Of a DNA stretch of 64,000 bases, positions 33,458 through 41,511 are shown piece by piece. The notes under the pieces are model-generated. The model was not told the DNA's origin, ran no database searches, and was given only the letters and a program-made list of their open reading frames with translations. The stretch spans positions 55,332-119,331 of the forward strand of contig QHYE01000003.1 in NCBI GenBank assembly GCA_003224055.1, written 5' to 3'. Each line of letters opens with the position of its first letter. Position 1 is the stretch's first letter. Source of the DNA: Acidobacteriota bacterium. Lineage in GTDB: Bacteria; Acidobacteriota; Terriglobia; Acidiferrales; UBA7541. The position numbers and the translations under genes were made by a program.

Positions 33458-33547
33458 AGCGGGCGGTGACGGAGAGGTTGCACGAATGGTAAGGCGCGAG
33501 GGGCGATTCCTTGACTTGGCGCGGGGGCGACTGAATAATGGTAAAGC

Positions 33548-34111
33548 ATGAGCGTACGCGCCGGAGGCGCTGAAGAGATGTTCCTTGACGTCAAGGAATT
33601 GGCCGTCCACAAGCTGCGCATCCGGAAGACCTATGCTCCGGGCAGCATTGATTTTCATTCCGCGGAGATCAAGCAAATCGAGCCGCTGGAAGTGACGGCG
33701 ACGGCGGAACTCCTGGAAGGGCAGATTCGCATCGAGGGAAACTTCGAGACGAAGATCGAGTTGGTCTGCGCACGGTGCCTGGAGCCGGTCGTGGAAGAAG
33801 TCAGCCGGGCCTTTGACCTGTTTTACGCTCCCCTGCCCAAGGATTCGAAGCCCAAAGAAGACCGGCTGAAGGACGACGATACCGAAATTGGATTCTACGA
33901 TGGAGAAGGACTCTTCCTGGCGGACGTGATCAAGGAGCAGGTGCTGCTGGCGCTGCCGTTGAAGGTGATTTGCCAGAGCGACTGCCGGGGGCTGTGCCCG
34001 AGTTGCGGGGCGAACCTGAACCACGAAGAGTGCCGCTGTGAGACCCACGCGACGGACCCCCGAATGGCCCCTCTCGCGCGCCTCAAGCAGGACTGGCTGA
34101 AAAAACAATAG
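33548..34111 (+). CDS. yceD: YceD family (DUF177) protein
   Basis: A 187-residue protein of the YceD/DUF177 family. FETKIELVCARCLEPV near 70 and PLKVICQSDCRGLCPSCGANLNHEEC near 138 carry four or more Cys in the usual places. In E. coli and many other bacteria yceD precedes rpmF and plsX, exactly as here, and is linked to 23S rRNA/ribosome synthesis. The start is placed at ATG 33548; a shorter start at the Met in EEMFLDVKEL (33578) is possible. It opens the fatty-acid cluster. Confidence 0.9.
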   Translation: MSVRAGGAEEMFLDVKELAVHKLRIRKTYAPGSIDFHSAEIKQIEPLEVTATAELLEGQIRIEGNFETKIELVCARCLEPVVEEVSRAFDLFYAPLPKDSKPKEDRLKDDDTEIGFYDGEGLFLADVIKEQVLLALPLKVICQSDCRGLCPSCGANLNHEECRCETHATDPRMAPLARLKQDWLKKQ

Positions 34112-34171
34112 GTTTCCGGGCGAGAAGCCCTATACAATCCGCCCAATGCGGCGGGACCGAGGAGTATTGCT

Positions 34172-34348
34172 ATGCCTAACCCAAAACGACGGCATTCGAA
34201 GCGACGCACCAGCACGCGGCGGGCAAATGATTTCTTGTCCAAACCCGCGCTGGGGAAGTGTCCGAACTGCCACGAAATGAAGCAGCCGCATCAGGCTTGC
34301 CCGCATTGCGGCTACTACAAGGGCAAAGCCGTGAAAGCTTCGGCGTAA
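34172..34348 (+). CDS. rpmF: 50S ribosomal protein L32
   Basis: A 58-residue basic protein. It begins MPNPKRRHSKRRTSTRRAND (the L32 N-terminus) and has a zinc ribbon CPNCHEMKQPHQACPHCGYY with two CxxC pairs, so this is the zinc-containing C+ form. GAGGAG is nine bases before the ATG. It sits between yceD and plsX as in most bacteria. Confidence 0.97.
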   Translation: MPNPKRRHSKRRTSTRRANDFLSKPALGKCPNCHEMKQPHQACPHCGYYKGKAVKASA

Positions 34349-34381
34349 GATTTTTCTCTTTTAGCCTGCGGGCAAAATCCC

Positions 34382-35389
34382 ATGATCACCATCGCCGTAG
34401 ACGCCATGGGCGGAGACCACGCGCCCCGCCCCGAAGTCGAAGGCAGTGTGCTGGCCGCACGGGAGCTGGGCGTGCGCGTTTTGCTCGTGGGACAGCCGAA
34501 CGTGGTGCGCGTGGAGCTGGCCAGGCACGCGTCGCCGAACCTGCCGATCGAGATTGTGCCCGCGAGCGAAGTGATCACCATGAATGATCATCCCGCGCAG
34601 GCGTTTCGCAGGAAAAAAGACAGCTCGGTGCACGTGGCGGCGCGATTGGTGCGCGAGGCCAAGGCCGATGGGATGGTCAGCGCGGGAAACACCGGCGCGG
34701 TGATGACCGTGGCGCGGTTTTTGCTGGGCACGCTGGAGTCCGTGGACCGCGTGGCACTGGCGGCGCCGTTTCCGAACGCCAAAGGCGGCGTTTCCGTGCT
34801 GCTGGACGTGGGCGCGAACGTGGATTCCAAACCCGAGCATTTGGTGCAGTTCGCGGTAATGGGCGAGGTGTATTACCGCGCCACGTTCGGCAACCGGCGG
34901 CCGCGCGTCGGCTTGCTCTCCGTCGGTGAAGAAGAGATTAAGGGCAATGAGCTGACCCGCGAGGTCTTTACCCGCTTGAAGAAAAGCCCCGTGCATTTCA
35001 TCGGGAATGTCGAAGGCGGCGATCTATTTTCGGGAAACGTGGATGTGATTGTGAGCGACGGATTCGTGGGCAACATCGCGCTGAAGATTTGCGAAGGATT
35101 GGCGTTTCAGATTTTCGGCTTGCTGAAAAAGTCGCTGGACACTTCCATCTTCACGCAAGTGGGCGCGATGCTTTCGAAAGGCGCCTTCAAGGCGCTTCGA
35201 AAGACGATTGATTACACGGAGTACGGTGGCGCGCCGCTGCTGGGCGTCCGCGGCGTCTGCGTGATCGGGCACGGCCGTTCGAACGCCAACGCCGTAAAAA
35301 ACGCGATTCGCGTGGCTGCGGGACTCGCCCGCGCGCGCATGAACGAAAAAATCGAACAGGAGCTCTCGTCCACCTTGGTACCCGCCTGA
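34382..35389 (+). CDS. plsX: Phosphate acyltransferase PlsX
   Basis: A 335-residue enzyme making acyl-phosphate from acyl-ACP for phospholipid synthesis. Starts MITIAVDAMGGDHAP, then GMVSAGNTGAVMTVARF, GVSVLLDVGANVDSKPEHL, VGLLSVGEEEIKGNELTREV, FIGNVEGGDLF and DVIVSDGFVGNIALK, which are the family's continuous conserved blocks. Full length. ATG at 34382, 33 bases after rpmF, with no good SD visible. FabD follows directly; fabH, which often comes between them, is absent here. Confidence 0.96.
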   Translation: MITIAVDAMGGDHAPRPEVEGSVLAARELGVRVLLVGQPNVVRVELARHASPNLPIEIVPASEVITMNDHPAQAFRRKKDSSVHVAARLVREAKADGMVSAGNTGAVMTVARFLLGTLESVDRVALAAPFPNAKGGVSVLLDVGANVDSKPEHLVQFAVMGEVYYRATFGNRRPRVGLLSVGEEEIKGNELTREVFTRLKKSPVHFIGNVEGGDLFSGNVDVIVSDGFVGNIALKICEGLAFQIFGLLKKSLDTSIFTQVGAMLSKGAFKALRKTIDYTEYGGAPLLGVRGVCVIGHGRSNANAVKNAIRVAAGLARARMNEKIEQELSSTLVPA

Positions 35390-35411
35390 GGGCCGAGAAA
35401 AGGAAGCAGCG

Positions 35412-36365
35412 ATGGGCAAAGTTGCATTCGTGTTCCCGGGGCAAGCGTCGCAATACCCGGGTATGGGCAAAGAGCTGGCGGAAAAATATCCGGCGGCGCG
35501 CGCCGTGTTTGAGGAGGCGGACCAGGCGCTGGGCTTTTCGATTTCGAAGATCTGCTTTGCAGGCTCGGAAGAAGAGCTCAAGCTCACGGCCAACACACAG
35601 CCGGCGATCTTGACCTGTTCTGTGGCCGTGCATCGCGTGCTTGCCGAGAAGGGTTTGCAGCCGGATTTTGTGGCCGGGCACAGCCTGGGCGAGTATTCGG
35701 CGCTGGTTGCCGCCGAATCGCTGAAGTTTTCGGACGCAGTGCAGCTCGTGCGCAAGCGCGGGACGTATATGCAGGAAGCGGTTCCCGCGGGTGTCGGCGC
35801 GATGGCGGCCATCATGGGATTGTCCCACGCGGTGGTGGCCGATGCTTGCAAGCGCGCGGCGGAAGGCGAAGTTTGCGCGGCCGCGAACCTGAATTCGCCG
35901 GAACAGACGGTGATTTCCGGGCATGCGGGCGCGGTAAAGCGCGCCGTGGAGCTGGCCTCGCAGGCTGGGGCGAAACGCGCCGTGATTCTTCCGGTGTCGG
36001 CGCCGTTCCATTCGGCGCTGATGTTGCCCGCGCAGGAAAAGCTTGAAAGGGATTTGCGGAATACGGACTTTGCGAATTTGCACGTGCCGCTGGTAACCAA
36101 CGTGGATGCGGACACCATCGAACACGGCGACGAAGCCCGCGAGGCCCTGATCCGCCAGGTGACAGCCCCGGTGCGTTGGGAAGAATCGGTTCGCCTCCTG
36201 ATCGATGAAGGCGTGAACACCTTCGTCGAAGTCGGCCCCGGCCGCGTGCTGACAGGCTTGCTGCGCCAGATCGAGCGCTCGGTAGCGACCTTGAACGTGG
36301 AAGACGAAAAGAGTTTGGCGGCGACAGTGGAGAAAATTGCCGGCGCCCGGTCCGACGCAGCTTAG
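35412..36365 (+). CDS. fabD: Malonyl-CoA:ACP transacylase
   Basis: A 317-residue transferase loading malonyl onto acyl carrier protein. VAFVFPGQASQYPGMG at the start, VAGHSLGEYSALVAAES near 92 (nucleophile Ser in GHSLGE), the Arg in VRKRGTYMQEAVP, and VSAPFHSALM near 197 (catalytic His) are all in place. AGGAAG lies before the ATG. The gene ends just before a pair of palindromic repeats that separate it from fabG. Confidence 0.96.
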   Translation: MGKVAFVFPGQASQYPGMGKELAEKYPAARAVFEEADQALGFSISKICFAGSEEELKLTANTQPAILTCSVAVHRVLAEKGLQPDFVAGHSLGEYSALVAAESLKFSDAVQLVRKRGTYMQEAVPAGVGAMAAIMGLSHAVVADACKRAAEGEVCAAANLNSPEQTVISGHAGAVKRAVELASQAGAKRAVILPVSAPFHSALMLPAQEKLERDLRNTDFANLHVPLVTNVDADTIEHGDEAREALIRQVTAPVRWEESVRLLIDEGVNTFVEVGPGRVLTGLLRQIERSVATLNVEDEKSLAATVEKIAGARSDAA

Positions 36366-36366
36366 T

Positions 36367-36436
36367 TGCACAGGCTTTAGCCTGTGCAGGCTTGATTTCA
36401 TTCCAAAGGAACGATGCACAGGCTAAAGCCTGTGCC
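36367..36436. repeat. Pair of palindromes CACAGGCT-TA/AA-GCCTGTG
   Basis: TGCACAGGCTTTAGCCTGTGCA at 36367-36388 (described in halves: TGCACAGGCTT / TAGCCTGTGCA) and a second copy at 36415-36436, inverted in its core, flank a 26-base spacer between fabD and fabG. The second copy encodes the apparent N-terminal extension of the fabG frame, which is why I start fabG after it. Confidence 0.85.
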
Positions 36437-36443
36437 ACAGACA

Positions 36444-37190
36444 ATGTTTAGCCTGAAAGACAAAGTAGCCGTTGTGACCGGCGCGTCCCGAGGTATTGGT
36501 CGCCACACCGCGCTAGCACTGGCGGAGGCGGGCGCGAAAGTTGCTGTCGCGGCGCGCACGGAAGAAAAGCTCGCGGCGCTGGTAAACGAAATTGCCGCCG
36601 CGGGCGGCGGAGCGTTCGCCGTGAAAATGGACGTGGCCGACGCCGAGCAGGTGAAAGCAGGATTCAAACAGGTCCTGGAAAAATTCGGCCGGCTAGACAT
36701 TCTAGTCAACAACGCGGCGATCACGCGCGACGGCTTGGCGATGCGCATGAAGGCCGATGATTGGGACGCCGTGATTCGAACGAATCTCACCGGCGCGCAC
36801 CTGTGCATTCAGCAAGCGTTACCAACGATGATGAAGGCGCGCGCGGGACGAATCATCAATATCGCTTCCGTCGTCGCGCAAATGGGGAATGCGGGCCAGT
36901 CCAACTATGTGGCAGCAAAAGCGGGATTGATTGGATTGACCAAGGCTATCGCGATTGAGATTTCTTCGCGAAATATTACTGTAAACGCCGTCGCGCCCGG
37001 ATTCATCGAGACCCCGATGACCGACGTGCTCGGTGACAAAGTGAAAGAAGAATTGAAAACGCGCATTCCTCTCGGACACATGGGTTCTGCACGCGATGTA
37101 GCCGCCGCAATCGTCTTTTTGGCCAGCGATGAAGCGGGCTACATCACCGGCCATGTTTTGGATGTAAACGGTGGAATGTATTTGGCTTGA
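36444..37190 (+). CDS. fabG: 3-oxoacyl-ACP reductase
   Basis: 248 residues from the ATG at 36444; the ten codons upstream lie within a palindromic repeat and are not protein-like. It is an NADPH-dependent short-chain dehydrogenase: VTGASRGIGRHTALALAEAG (cofactor loop), NNAAITRD (near 87), INIASVVAQMGNAGQSNYVAAKAG (Ser, Tyr and Lys of the catalytic set) and the end GYITGHVLDVNGGMYLA. Reduces 3-oxoacyl-ACP in chain elongation. A second, shorter copy of its last 27 codons lies at 37516-37599, beyond an extra gene. Confidence 0.95.
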   Translation: MFSLKDKVAVVTGASRGIGRHTALALAEAGAKVAVAARTEEKLAALVNEIAAAGGGAFAVKMDVADAEQVKAGFKQVLEKFGRLDILVNNAAITRDGLAMRMKADDWDAVIRTNLTGAHLCIQQALPTMMKARAGRIINIASVVAQMGNAGQSNYVAAKAGLIGLTKAIAIEISSRNITVNAVAPGFIETPMTDVLGDKVKEELKTRIPLGHMGSARDVAAAIVFLASDEAGYITGHVLDVNGGMYLA

Positions 37191-37232
37191 ACTACTTCGG
37201 CCGCAGTCGGATCGAAAGAATGGGGACCAAAG

Positions 37233-37505
37233 ATGTTAAAGAAAACATTCACTGCCAAACTGCAAAAAAGCCCCAAGAAAGGTGGCTGGACCTATGTTGT
37301 CTGGCCCGGCTCAGTTAAGTTTTTTGGAACCCGCGGTCTGGTTAAGGTCAGAGGCAAAATTGATGGTCATCCATTTCGAAGCTCGTTTATGGCTCTCGGT
37401 AACGGGACACATAAGCTGCCAGTGAAGGCAGACCTACGGCAAGCAATCGGGAAAAAAGTGGGCGAAACTGTGAAAGTGTTGTTGGAAGAGCGCATAAAGA
37501 GCTAA
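37233..37505 (+). CDS. DUF1905 domain protein
   Basis: A 90-residue protein: [75 protein letters not shown] in reading order (given here only as landmarks [39 protein letters not shown]). This beta-barrel is DUF1905, of unknown function, often next to or fused to YdeI-like domains. It is wedged between the complete fabG and a relic fabG tail, so it appears to have been carried in by recombination. The codons are slightly AT-richer than fabG. Confidence 0.85.
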   Translation: MLKKTFTAKLQKSPKKGGWTYVVWPGSVKFFGTRGLVKVRGKIDGHPFRSSFMALGNGTHKLPVKADLRQAIGKKVGETVKVLLEERIKS

Positions 37506-37515
37506 GTTAACGTCG

Positions 37516-37599
37516 GCAATTGTGTTTCTGGCGAGCGATGAAGCCGGCTACATTACGGGCCATGTTTTGGATGTAAACGGCGGGATGTATTTAGCCTGA
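37516..37599 (+). pseudogene. fabG: Relic of a fabG 3' end
   Basis: 27 codons plus stop that translate to the same residues as the end of the intact fabG (AIVFLASDEAGY...NGGMYLA). All base differences I see between the two copies in this stretch fall at synonymous positions. There is no start or upstream fabG sequence. The next gene's ATG overlaps its TGA (TGATG), which looks like the original fabG junction. Confidence 0.85.
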
Positions 37600-37934
37600 T
37601 GGCAAACTACAGCCAACAGTGGCGAGAGTACCGAAGACTGAGAAACCTTGCACTGGGCGTCTCCAGCTCGATGCTTTTGTTAGTGATAGTGAGCGCTTTT
37701 CTCGGCCCGTTTGACTCGAGCAGGCTGGGATTGATATTGGTGCTGTCTGTCGTAGGAGGTGGTGTGTTTTCAGCCGCGATTGTGACGGCGGTGAGAGTAC
37801 ATGCTTGGCGTTGTCCGCGCTGTGGCCGAAGCTTTGTTTCCAAGTGGTGGAGCAAGTTCGCGGTGTTTTTCGCCACAGAATGCGCGAATTGCGGGCTACC
37901 GAAATATGTCAACGAAGACAGCCCTAAAAGTTGA
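37599..37934 (+). CDS. Small membrane protein with zinc ribbon
   Basis: 111 residues. Two hydrophobic segments (about 20-40 and 46-68: LGVSSSMLLLVIVSAFLGPF and LGLILVLSVVGGGVFSAAIV) precede a cytosolic-type zinc ribbon CPRCGRSF...CANCGLPK (two CxxC pairs). Its start overlaps the TGA of the fabG relic. I do not recognise a family. Placed before acpP, but with a 189-base gap that probably holds the acpP promoter. Confidence 0.7.
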   Translation: MANYSQQWREYRRLRNLALGVSSSMLLLVIVSAFLGPFDSSRLGLILVLSVVGGGVFSAAIVTAVRVHAWRCPRCGRSFVSKWWSKFAVFFATECANCGLPKYVNEDSPKS

Positions 37935-38123
37935 CCTAGCGGGGCGGGGTCACTAGAATGGGCAGGTTATCCCGGAGAGCAATTTTAGGGTAGTGGGGCC
38001 GCAACCGCCGCGGGCGGTCGCGAATCTGAGTAAACGGGCTTTAACCACGAGTTTGGACGCACGACCCGAGCAGCACCACCAGCCGGGCATAGCAAGCGAT
38101 AGCAAATCGCGGAGGAAACGGGA

Positions 38124-38366
38124 ATGGCGAGCGTGGAAGAACGCGTAAAGCAGATTATCGTCGAGCAGCTCGGCGTGGATGAGGCGGAAGTGACACCCAC
38201 GGCGTCGTTCGTCGACGACCTGGGAGCAGACTCGCTGGACCAGGTGGAATTGGTGATGGCGTTCGAAGAAGCGTTCGGAATCGAAGTGCCCGACGAGGAC
38301 GCCGAGAAGATGACGACGGTCAAGGACGCGGTCGAATACATCGACAAGCACTCCAAGGGTAAGTAA
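38124..38366 (+). CDS. acpP: Acyl carrier protein
   Basis: An 80-residue acidic four-helix protein carrying the growing acyl chain. [19 protein letters not shown] (residues about 31-49) contains the DSL serine that receives 4'-phosphopantetheine. ATG preceded by GCGGAGGAAAC. Lies directly before fabF in the usual order. Confidence 0.97.
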   Translation: MASVEERVKQIIVEQLGVDEAEVTPTASFVDDLGADSLDQVELVMAFEEAFGIEVPDEDAEKMTTVKDAVEYIDKHSKGK

Positions 38367-38404
38367 GCCACGGAATCCACACCTCAACAGGGAGCAGTGA
38401 AGAG

Positions 38405-39649
38405 TTGACTCGCCGTGTAGTGGTTACGGGCGTCGGACTGGTCTGCGCGCTGGGCATCGGCACGGAGGAAAGCTGGAAAAACCTCGTGGCCGGGCAGAGC
38501 GGCATTGGACCTATCACGCAATTTGACACCAACGGTTTTGATTGCAAGATCGCGGGCGAGATCAAGAACTTCGACCCGTTCCTGTGGATCGAGAAAAAAG
38601 AACTGAAAAAGATGGGCCGCTTCATCCAGGTGGCGCTGGCCGCCGCGGATTTTGCGGTGAAATCTTCCAACTGGAAGAAGGAAGACTCGGACCTGGACGA
38701 AGTTGGCGTTTACGTTTCATCGGGTATCGGCGGGTTCGACATCATCGAGCGCGAACACTGGAAACTGGTGCAGGGCGGACCCGGCAAGATTTCTCCTTTC
38801 TTTATTCCTTCCGCGATCGTCAACCTCGCTTCGGGACATATTTCGATTCGCTACGGCGCGCGCGGGCCAAATTCCGCGACGGCGACGGCTTGCTCCGCTT
38901 CGGCGCACGCGATTGGGGACTCCTTCAAGATCATCGAGCGCGGCGCCGCGGAGATGATGATCTGTGGCGGCACCGAAGCGACCATCACGCCGATGGGCGT
39001 CGGCGGATTCGCGGCCATGAAGGCGCTTTCGACGCGCAACGACGACCCGGCGCGCGCGAGTCGGCCGTGGGATGCGGATCGTGACGGTTTCGTCGTGGGC
39101 GAAGGCGCCGGGATCGTGATTCTGGAATCGCTCGAGCATGCGCAGAAAAGGAATGCGCCGATCCTGGCGGAAATTGTGGGCTATGGAATGTCCGGCGACG
39201 CGTATCACATTACGCAGCCTGCCGAAGACGGCGATGGCGCGTTTCGCGTGATGCGCGCGGCAATCAAAGATGCCAAGCTGTCGCCCGGCGATATCGGTTA
39301 CGTGAACGCGCATGGCACTTCGACGCCCATCGGCGACGCGATCGAAACGCGGGCGCTGAAGCGCGTATTCGGGGAGCGCGCCAAGCAGGTGCCGGTGAGC
39401 TCGACGAAATCGATGACCGGACATTTGCTGGGTGGCGCTGGTGGATTGGAAGCGGGCATCAGCGTACTGGCGCTGCGCGACCAGATTCTGCCACCGACGA
39501 TCAATCAGGAAACTCCCGATCCGGAGTGCGATTTAGACTACGTGCCGAACACGGCGCGCAAAGCTTCGGTAGAGTATGCGCTTTCAAATTCCTTTGGATT
39601 TGGCGGCACCAATGCCGCGCTGATTTTCAAGCGGTGGTCGGGCAAGTAG
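38405..39649 (+). CDS. fabF: 3-oxoacyl-ACP synthase II
   Basis: A 414-residue condensing enzyme (KAS II), TTG start at 38405 38 bases after acpP; no ATG fits before the conserved RRVVVTGVGLVCALG. Active-site set: TATACSASAHAIGDS near 160 (Cys nucleophile), NAHGTSTPIGD near 301 (first His) and KSMTGHLLGGAGG near 338 (Lys and second His), plus SFGFGGTNAAL at the end. Elongates acyl-ACP by malonyl-ACP condensation. A typical cluster end. Confidence 0.96.
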   Translation: MTRRVVVTGVGLVCALGIGTEESWKNLVAGQSGIGPITQFDTNGFDCKIAGEIKNFDPFLWIEKKELKKMGRFIQVALAAADFAVKSSNWKKEDSDLDEVGVYVSSGIGGFDIIEREHWKLVQGGPGKISPFFIPSAIVNLASGHISIRYGARGPNSATATACSASAHAIGDSFKIIERGAAEMMICGGTEATITPMGVGGFAAMKALSTRNDDPARASRPWDADRDGFVVGEGAGIVILESLEHAQKRNAPILAEIVGYGMSGDAYHITQPAEDGDGAFRVMRAAIKDAKLSPGDIGYVNAHGTSTPIGDAIETRALKRVFGERAKQVPVSSTKSMTGHLLGGAGGLEAGISVLALRDQILPPTINQETPDPECDLDYVPNTARKASVEYALSNSFGFGGTNAALIFKRWSGK

Positions 39650-39705
39650 CTTCCCCTTCCGTATGAGTCACAGTTGAGATTTGGAGTCCAAGAAGGAAGA
39701 ATTTT

Positions 39706-40470
39706 GTGAAAATTATTGTGTGCATCAAGCAGGTTCCCGCGAAGGACGCGCCGCTGGCGATCGCCGGGAACTGGATTAAGGAATCGGACATCGGCTTCGA
39801 GATGAACGAGCCGGACAGCTACGCACTGGAAGAAGCGCTGCGGCTGAAGGAAAAGCACGGCGGAGAAGTAATTGCGCTTTCTCTCGGACCGGAGCGCGTG
39901 AAACAGACCATCAAGGAAGCGCTGGCGAAGGGCGCGGATCGCGCGATTCACATTGTGGACGAAAATTTCGCGCAGCTCGATCCGCTGGGCTCGGCGAAGA
40001 CGCTGGCGGCGGCCATTCAAAAGGAAAAAGTGGATCTGGTGCTGACCGGATTGCAGAGCGACGACCACGGCTTTGGCCAGACGGGCGTGCTGCTGGCGGG
40101 ACTGCTGAATTTGCCGCACGCAACGATCATCATGCAAATTGAAGTCGCCGACGGAAAAATGAAATTGAAAAGGGAACTCGAAGCGGGCTGGTTTCAGCAC
40201 ATTGAATGCCCGCTGCCGGCGGTGCTCTCGATTCAGTCCGGCATCAACAAAGTGCGCTACGCCACGCTGAAGGGCATCATGGCGGCAAAGAAAAAGGAAA
40301 TCGCGGCGATGACCCGCGAGTCGCTCGGCGTTTCCATCGAGCCGACGCAGAAGATCGAGAAAATTTACGTGCCGACGAAAACAAAGAAGACGGAATTCTT
40401 GACCGGCACGCCCAAAGAAGTGGCCACTAAGCTCGTCGAAAAACTGAAATTTGAAGCGCGGGTGATCTAG
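39706..40470 (+). CDS. etfB: Electron transfer flavoprotein, beta subunit
   Basis: A 254-residue ETF beta subunit, GTG start after AGGAAG. MKIIVCIKQVP at the start; MNEPDSYALEEALRLKE; GLQSDDHGFGQTGVLLAGLLNLPHAT (AMP-binding segment); PLPAVLSIQSGINKVRYATLKGIMAAKKK (the recognition-loop region). ETF accepts electrons from acyl-CoA dehydrogenases. The etfA start follows two bases after its stop. Confidence 0.94.
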   Translation: MKIIVCIKQVPAKDAPLAIAGNWIKESDIGFEMNEPDSYALEEALRLKEKHGGEVIALSLGPERVKQTIKEALAKGADRAIHIVDENFAQLDPLGSAKTLAAAIQKEKVDLVLTGLQSDDHGFGQTGVLLAGLLNLPHATIIMQIEVADGKMKLKRELEAGWFQHIECPLPAVLSIQSGINKVRYATLKGIMAAKKKEIAAMTRESLGVSIEPTQKIEKIYVPTKTKKTEFLTGTPKEVATKLVEKLKFEARVI

Positions 40471-40472
40471 TC

Positions 40473-41462
40473 ATGAAAATTCTTGTGATCACCGAACAGC
40501 GGCAAGGGAAATGGAACAACGCGAGCTTCGAGACGCTGGCCGCGGCGCAGCAGATTGCGAAAGACACCTCGAGCACGGTCAGCGCATTGGTCATTGGAAA
40601 GGGCATCGCGGCGTTCGCGGACGAACTGGCTGCAAAAAACGTCGCCGAAGTTTTGAAAGTCGAGCACGACTTGCTCGACGCCTACACTGCGGATGGATAT
40701 TGTGCGGCGCTGAAACAAGTGATCGAATCGGCGAAACCGGAACTGGTTTTGTTTCCGCACACGTATCAGGTGCGCGATTTCGCGCCGAAGCTCGCAGCGA
40801 TGCTCGGTAAAGGCATGATCGGCGACTGCATCGGTTACCGCAACGAAGGCGGCAAACTCGTTTTCGTGCGGCAAATGTTCCAGGGCAAAACCGCCGCGGA
40901 CGTAATTTTTGTGGGCACAGCGCCGTGGTTTGCGTCGTTCCAATCGGGCGCGTTCCGTGCGGACTTGCTCGTGGCGCATCCTTCGGGGAAAGCGCCGGTG
41001 AACGCCGTAAGTGTAACGGTGAACGCCGAACAGATTCGCACGAAGCCGCTGGATCTCTTCAAGGAAGCGAAGTCCGCGGTGGATTTGACGCAGGCGCCGC
41101 TGATCGTAGCGATCGGCCGCGGCATCAAAGCACCGGAAAATATTCCGCAGGCGGAAGCGCTCGCGAAAGCGCTCGGCGGTGAAATCGCGGCATCGCGCCC
41201 TATTTGCGATGAAGGCTGGCTTCCGATGGAGCGGCAAATCGGCAGCTCCGGCCAGACCGTCGCGCCCAAGCTTTATTTGGCGCTCGGCATCAGCGGCGCG
41301 ATTCAGCACGTCGTCGGCATGAAGGGCGCGCGCACGATCGTGGCGATCAACAAGGATGCGAACGCGCCGATCTTCGAAATCGCCGACTACGGCGTCGTCG
41401 GCGACATCTTCGAAATTATGCCCGCCCTCACTGAAGCCCTGGAAAAAGCGAAAACCGCGTAG
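40473..41462 (+). CDS. etfA: Electron transfer flavoprotein, alpha subunit
   Basis: A 329-residue partner of EtfB binding FAD in its C-terminal domain: IVAIGRGIKAPEN, ASRPICDEGWLPMERQIGSSGQTVAPKLYLALGISGAIQH (given as landmarks RPICDEGWLP, GSSGQTVAPK, LGISGAIQH) and INKDANAPIFEIADYGVVGD. The N-terminus KILVITEQRQGKW is family-typical. The next gene, ETF:quinone oxidoreductase, completes the path from acyl-CoA dehydrogenases to the quinone pool. Confidence 0.95.
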   Translation: MKILVITEQRQGKWNNASFETLAAAQQIAKDTSSTVSALVIGKGIAAFADELAAKNVAEVLKVEHDLLDAYTADGYCAALKQVIESAKPELVLFPHTYQVRDFAPKLAAMLGKGMIGDCIGYRNEGGKLVFVRQMFQGKTAADVIFVGTAPWFASFQSGAFRADLLVAHPSGKAPVNAVSVTVNAEQIRTKPLDLFKEAKSAVDLTQAPLIVAIGRGIKAPENIPQAEALAKALGGEIAASRPICDEGWLPMERQIGSSGQTVAPKLYLALGISGAIQHVVGMKGARTIVAINKDANAPIFEIADYGVVGDIFEIMPALTEALEKAKTA

Positions 41463-41511
41463 CGCCATTCCATTCAGATCTCGGTCACTTTGCTACAATG
41501 AGAGCAAATCC

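Noticed and set aside
41356..41511. N-terminal extension of the ETF:quinone oxidoreductase into etfA
   Set aside because: Residues are out of family and overlap etfA; the conserved FAD start follows the ATG at 41512.
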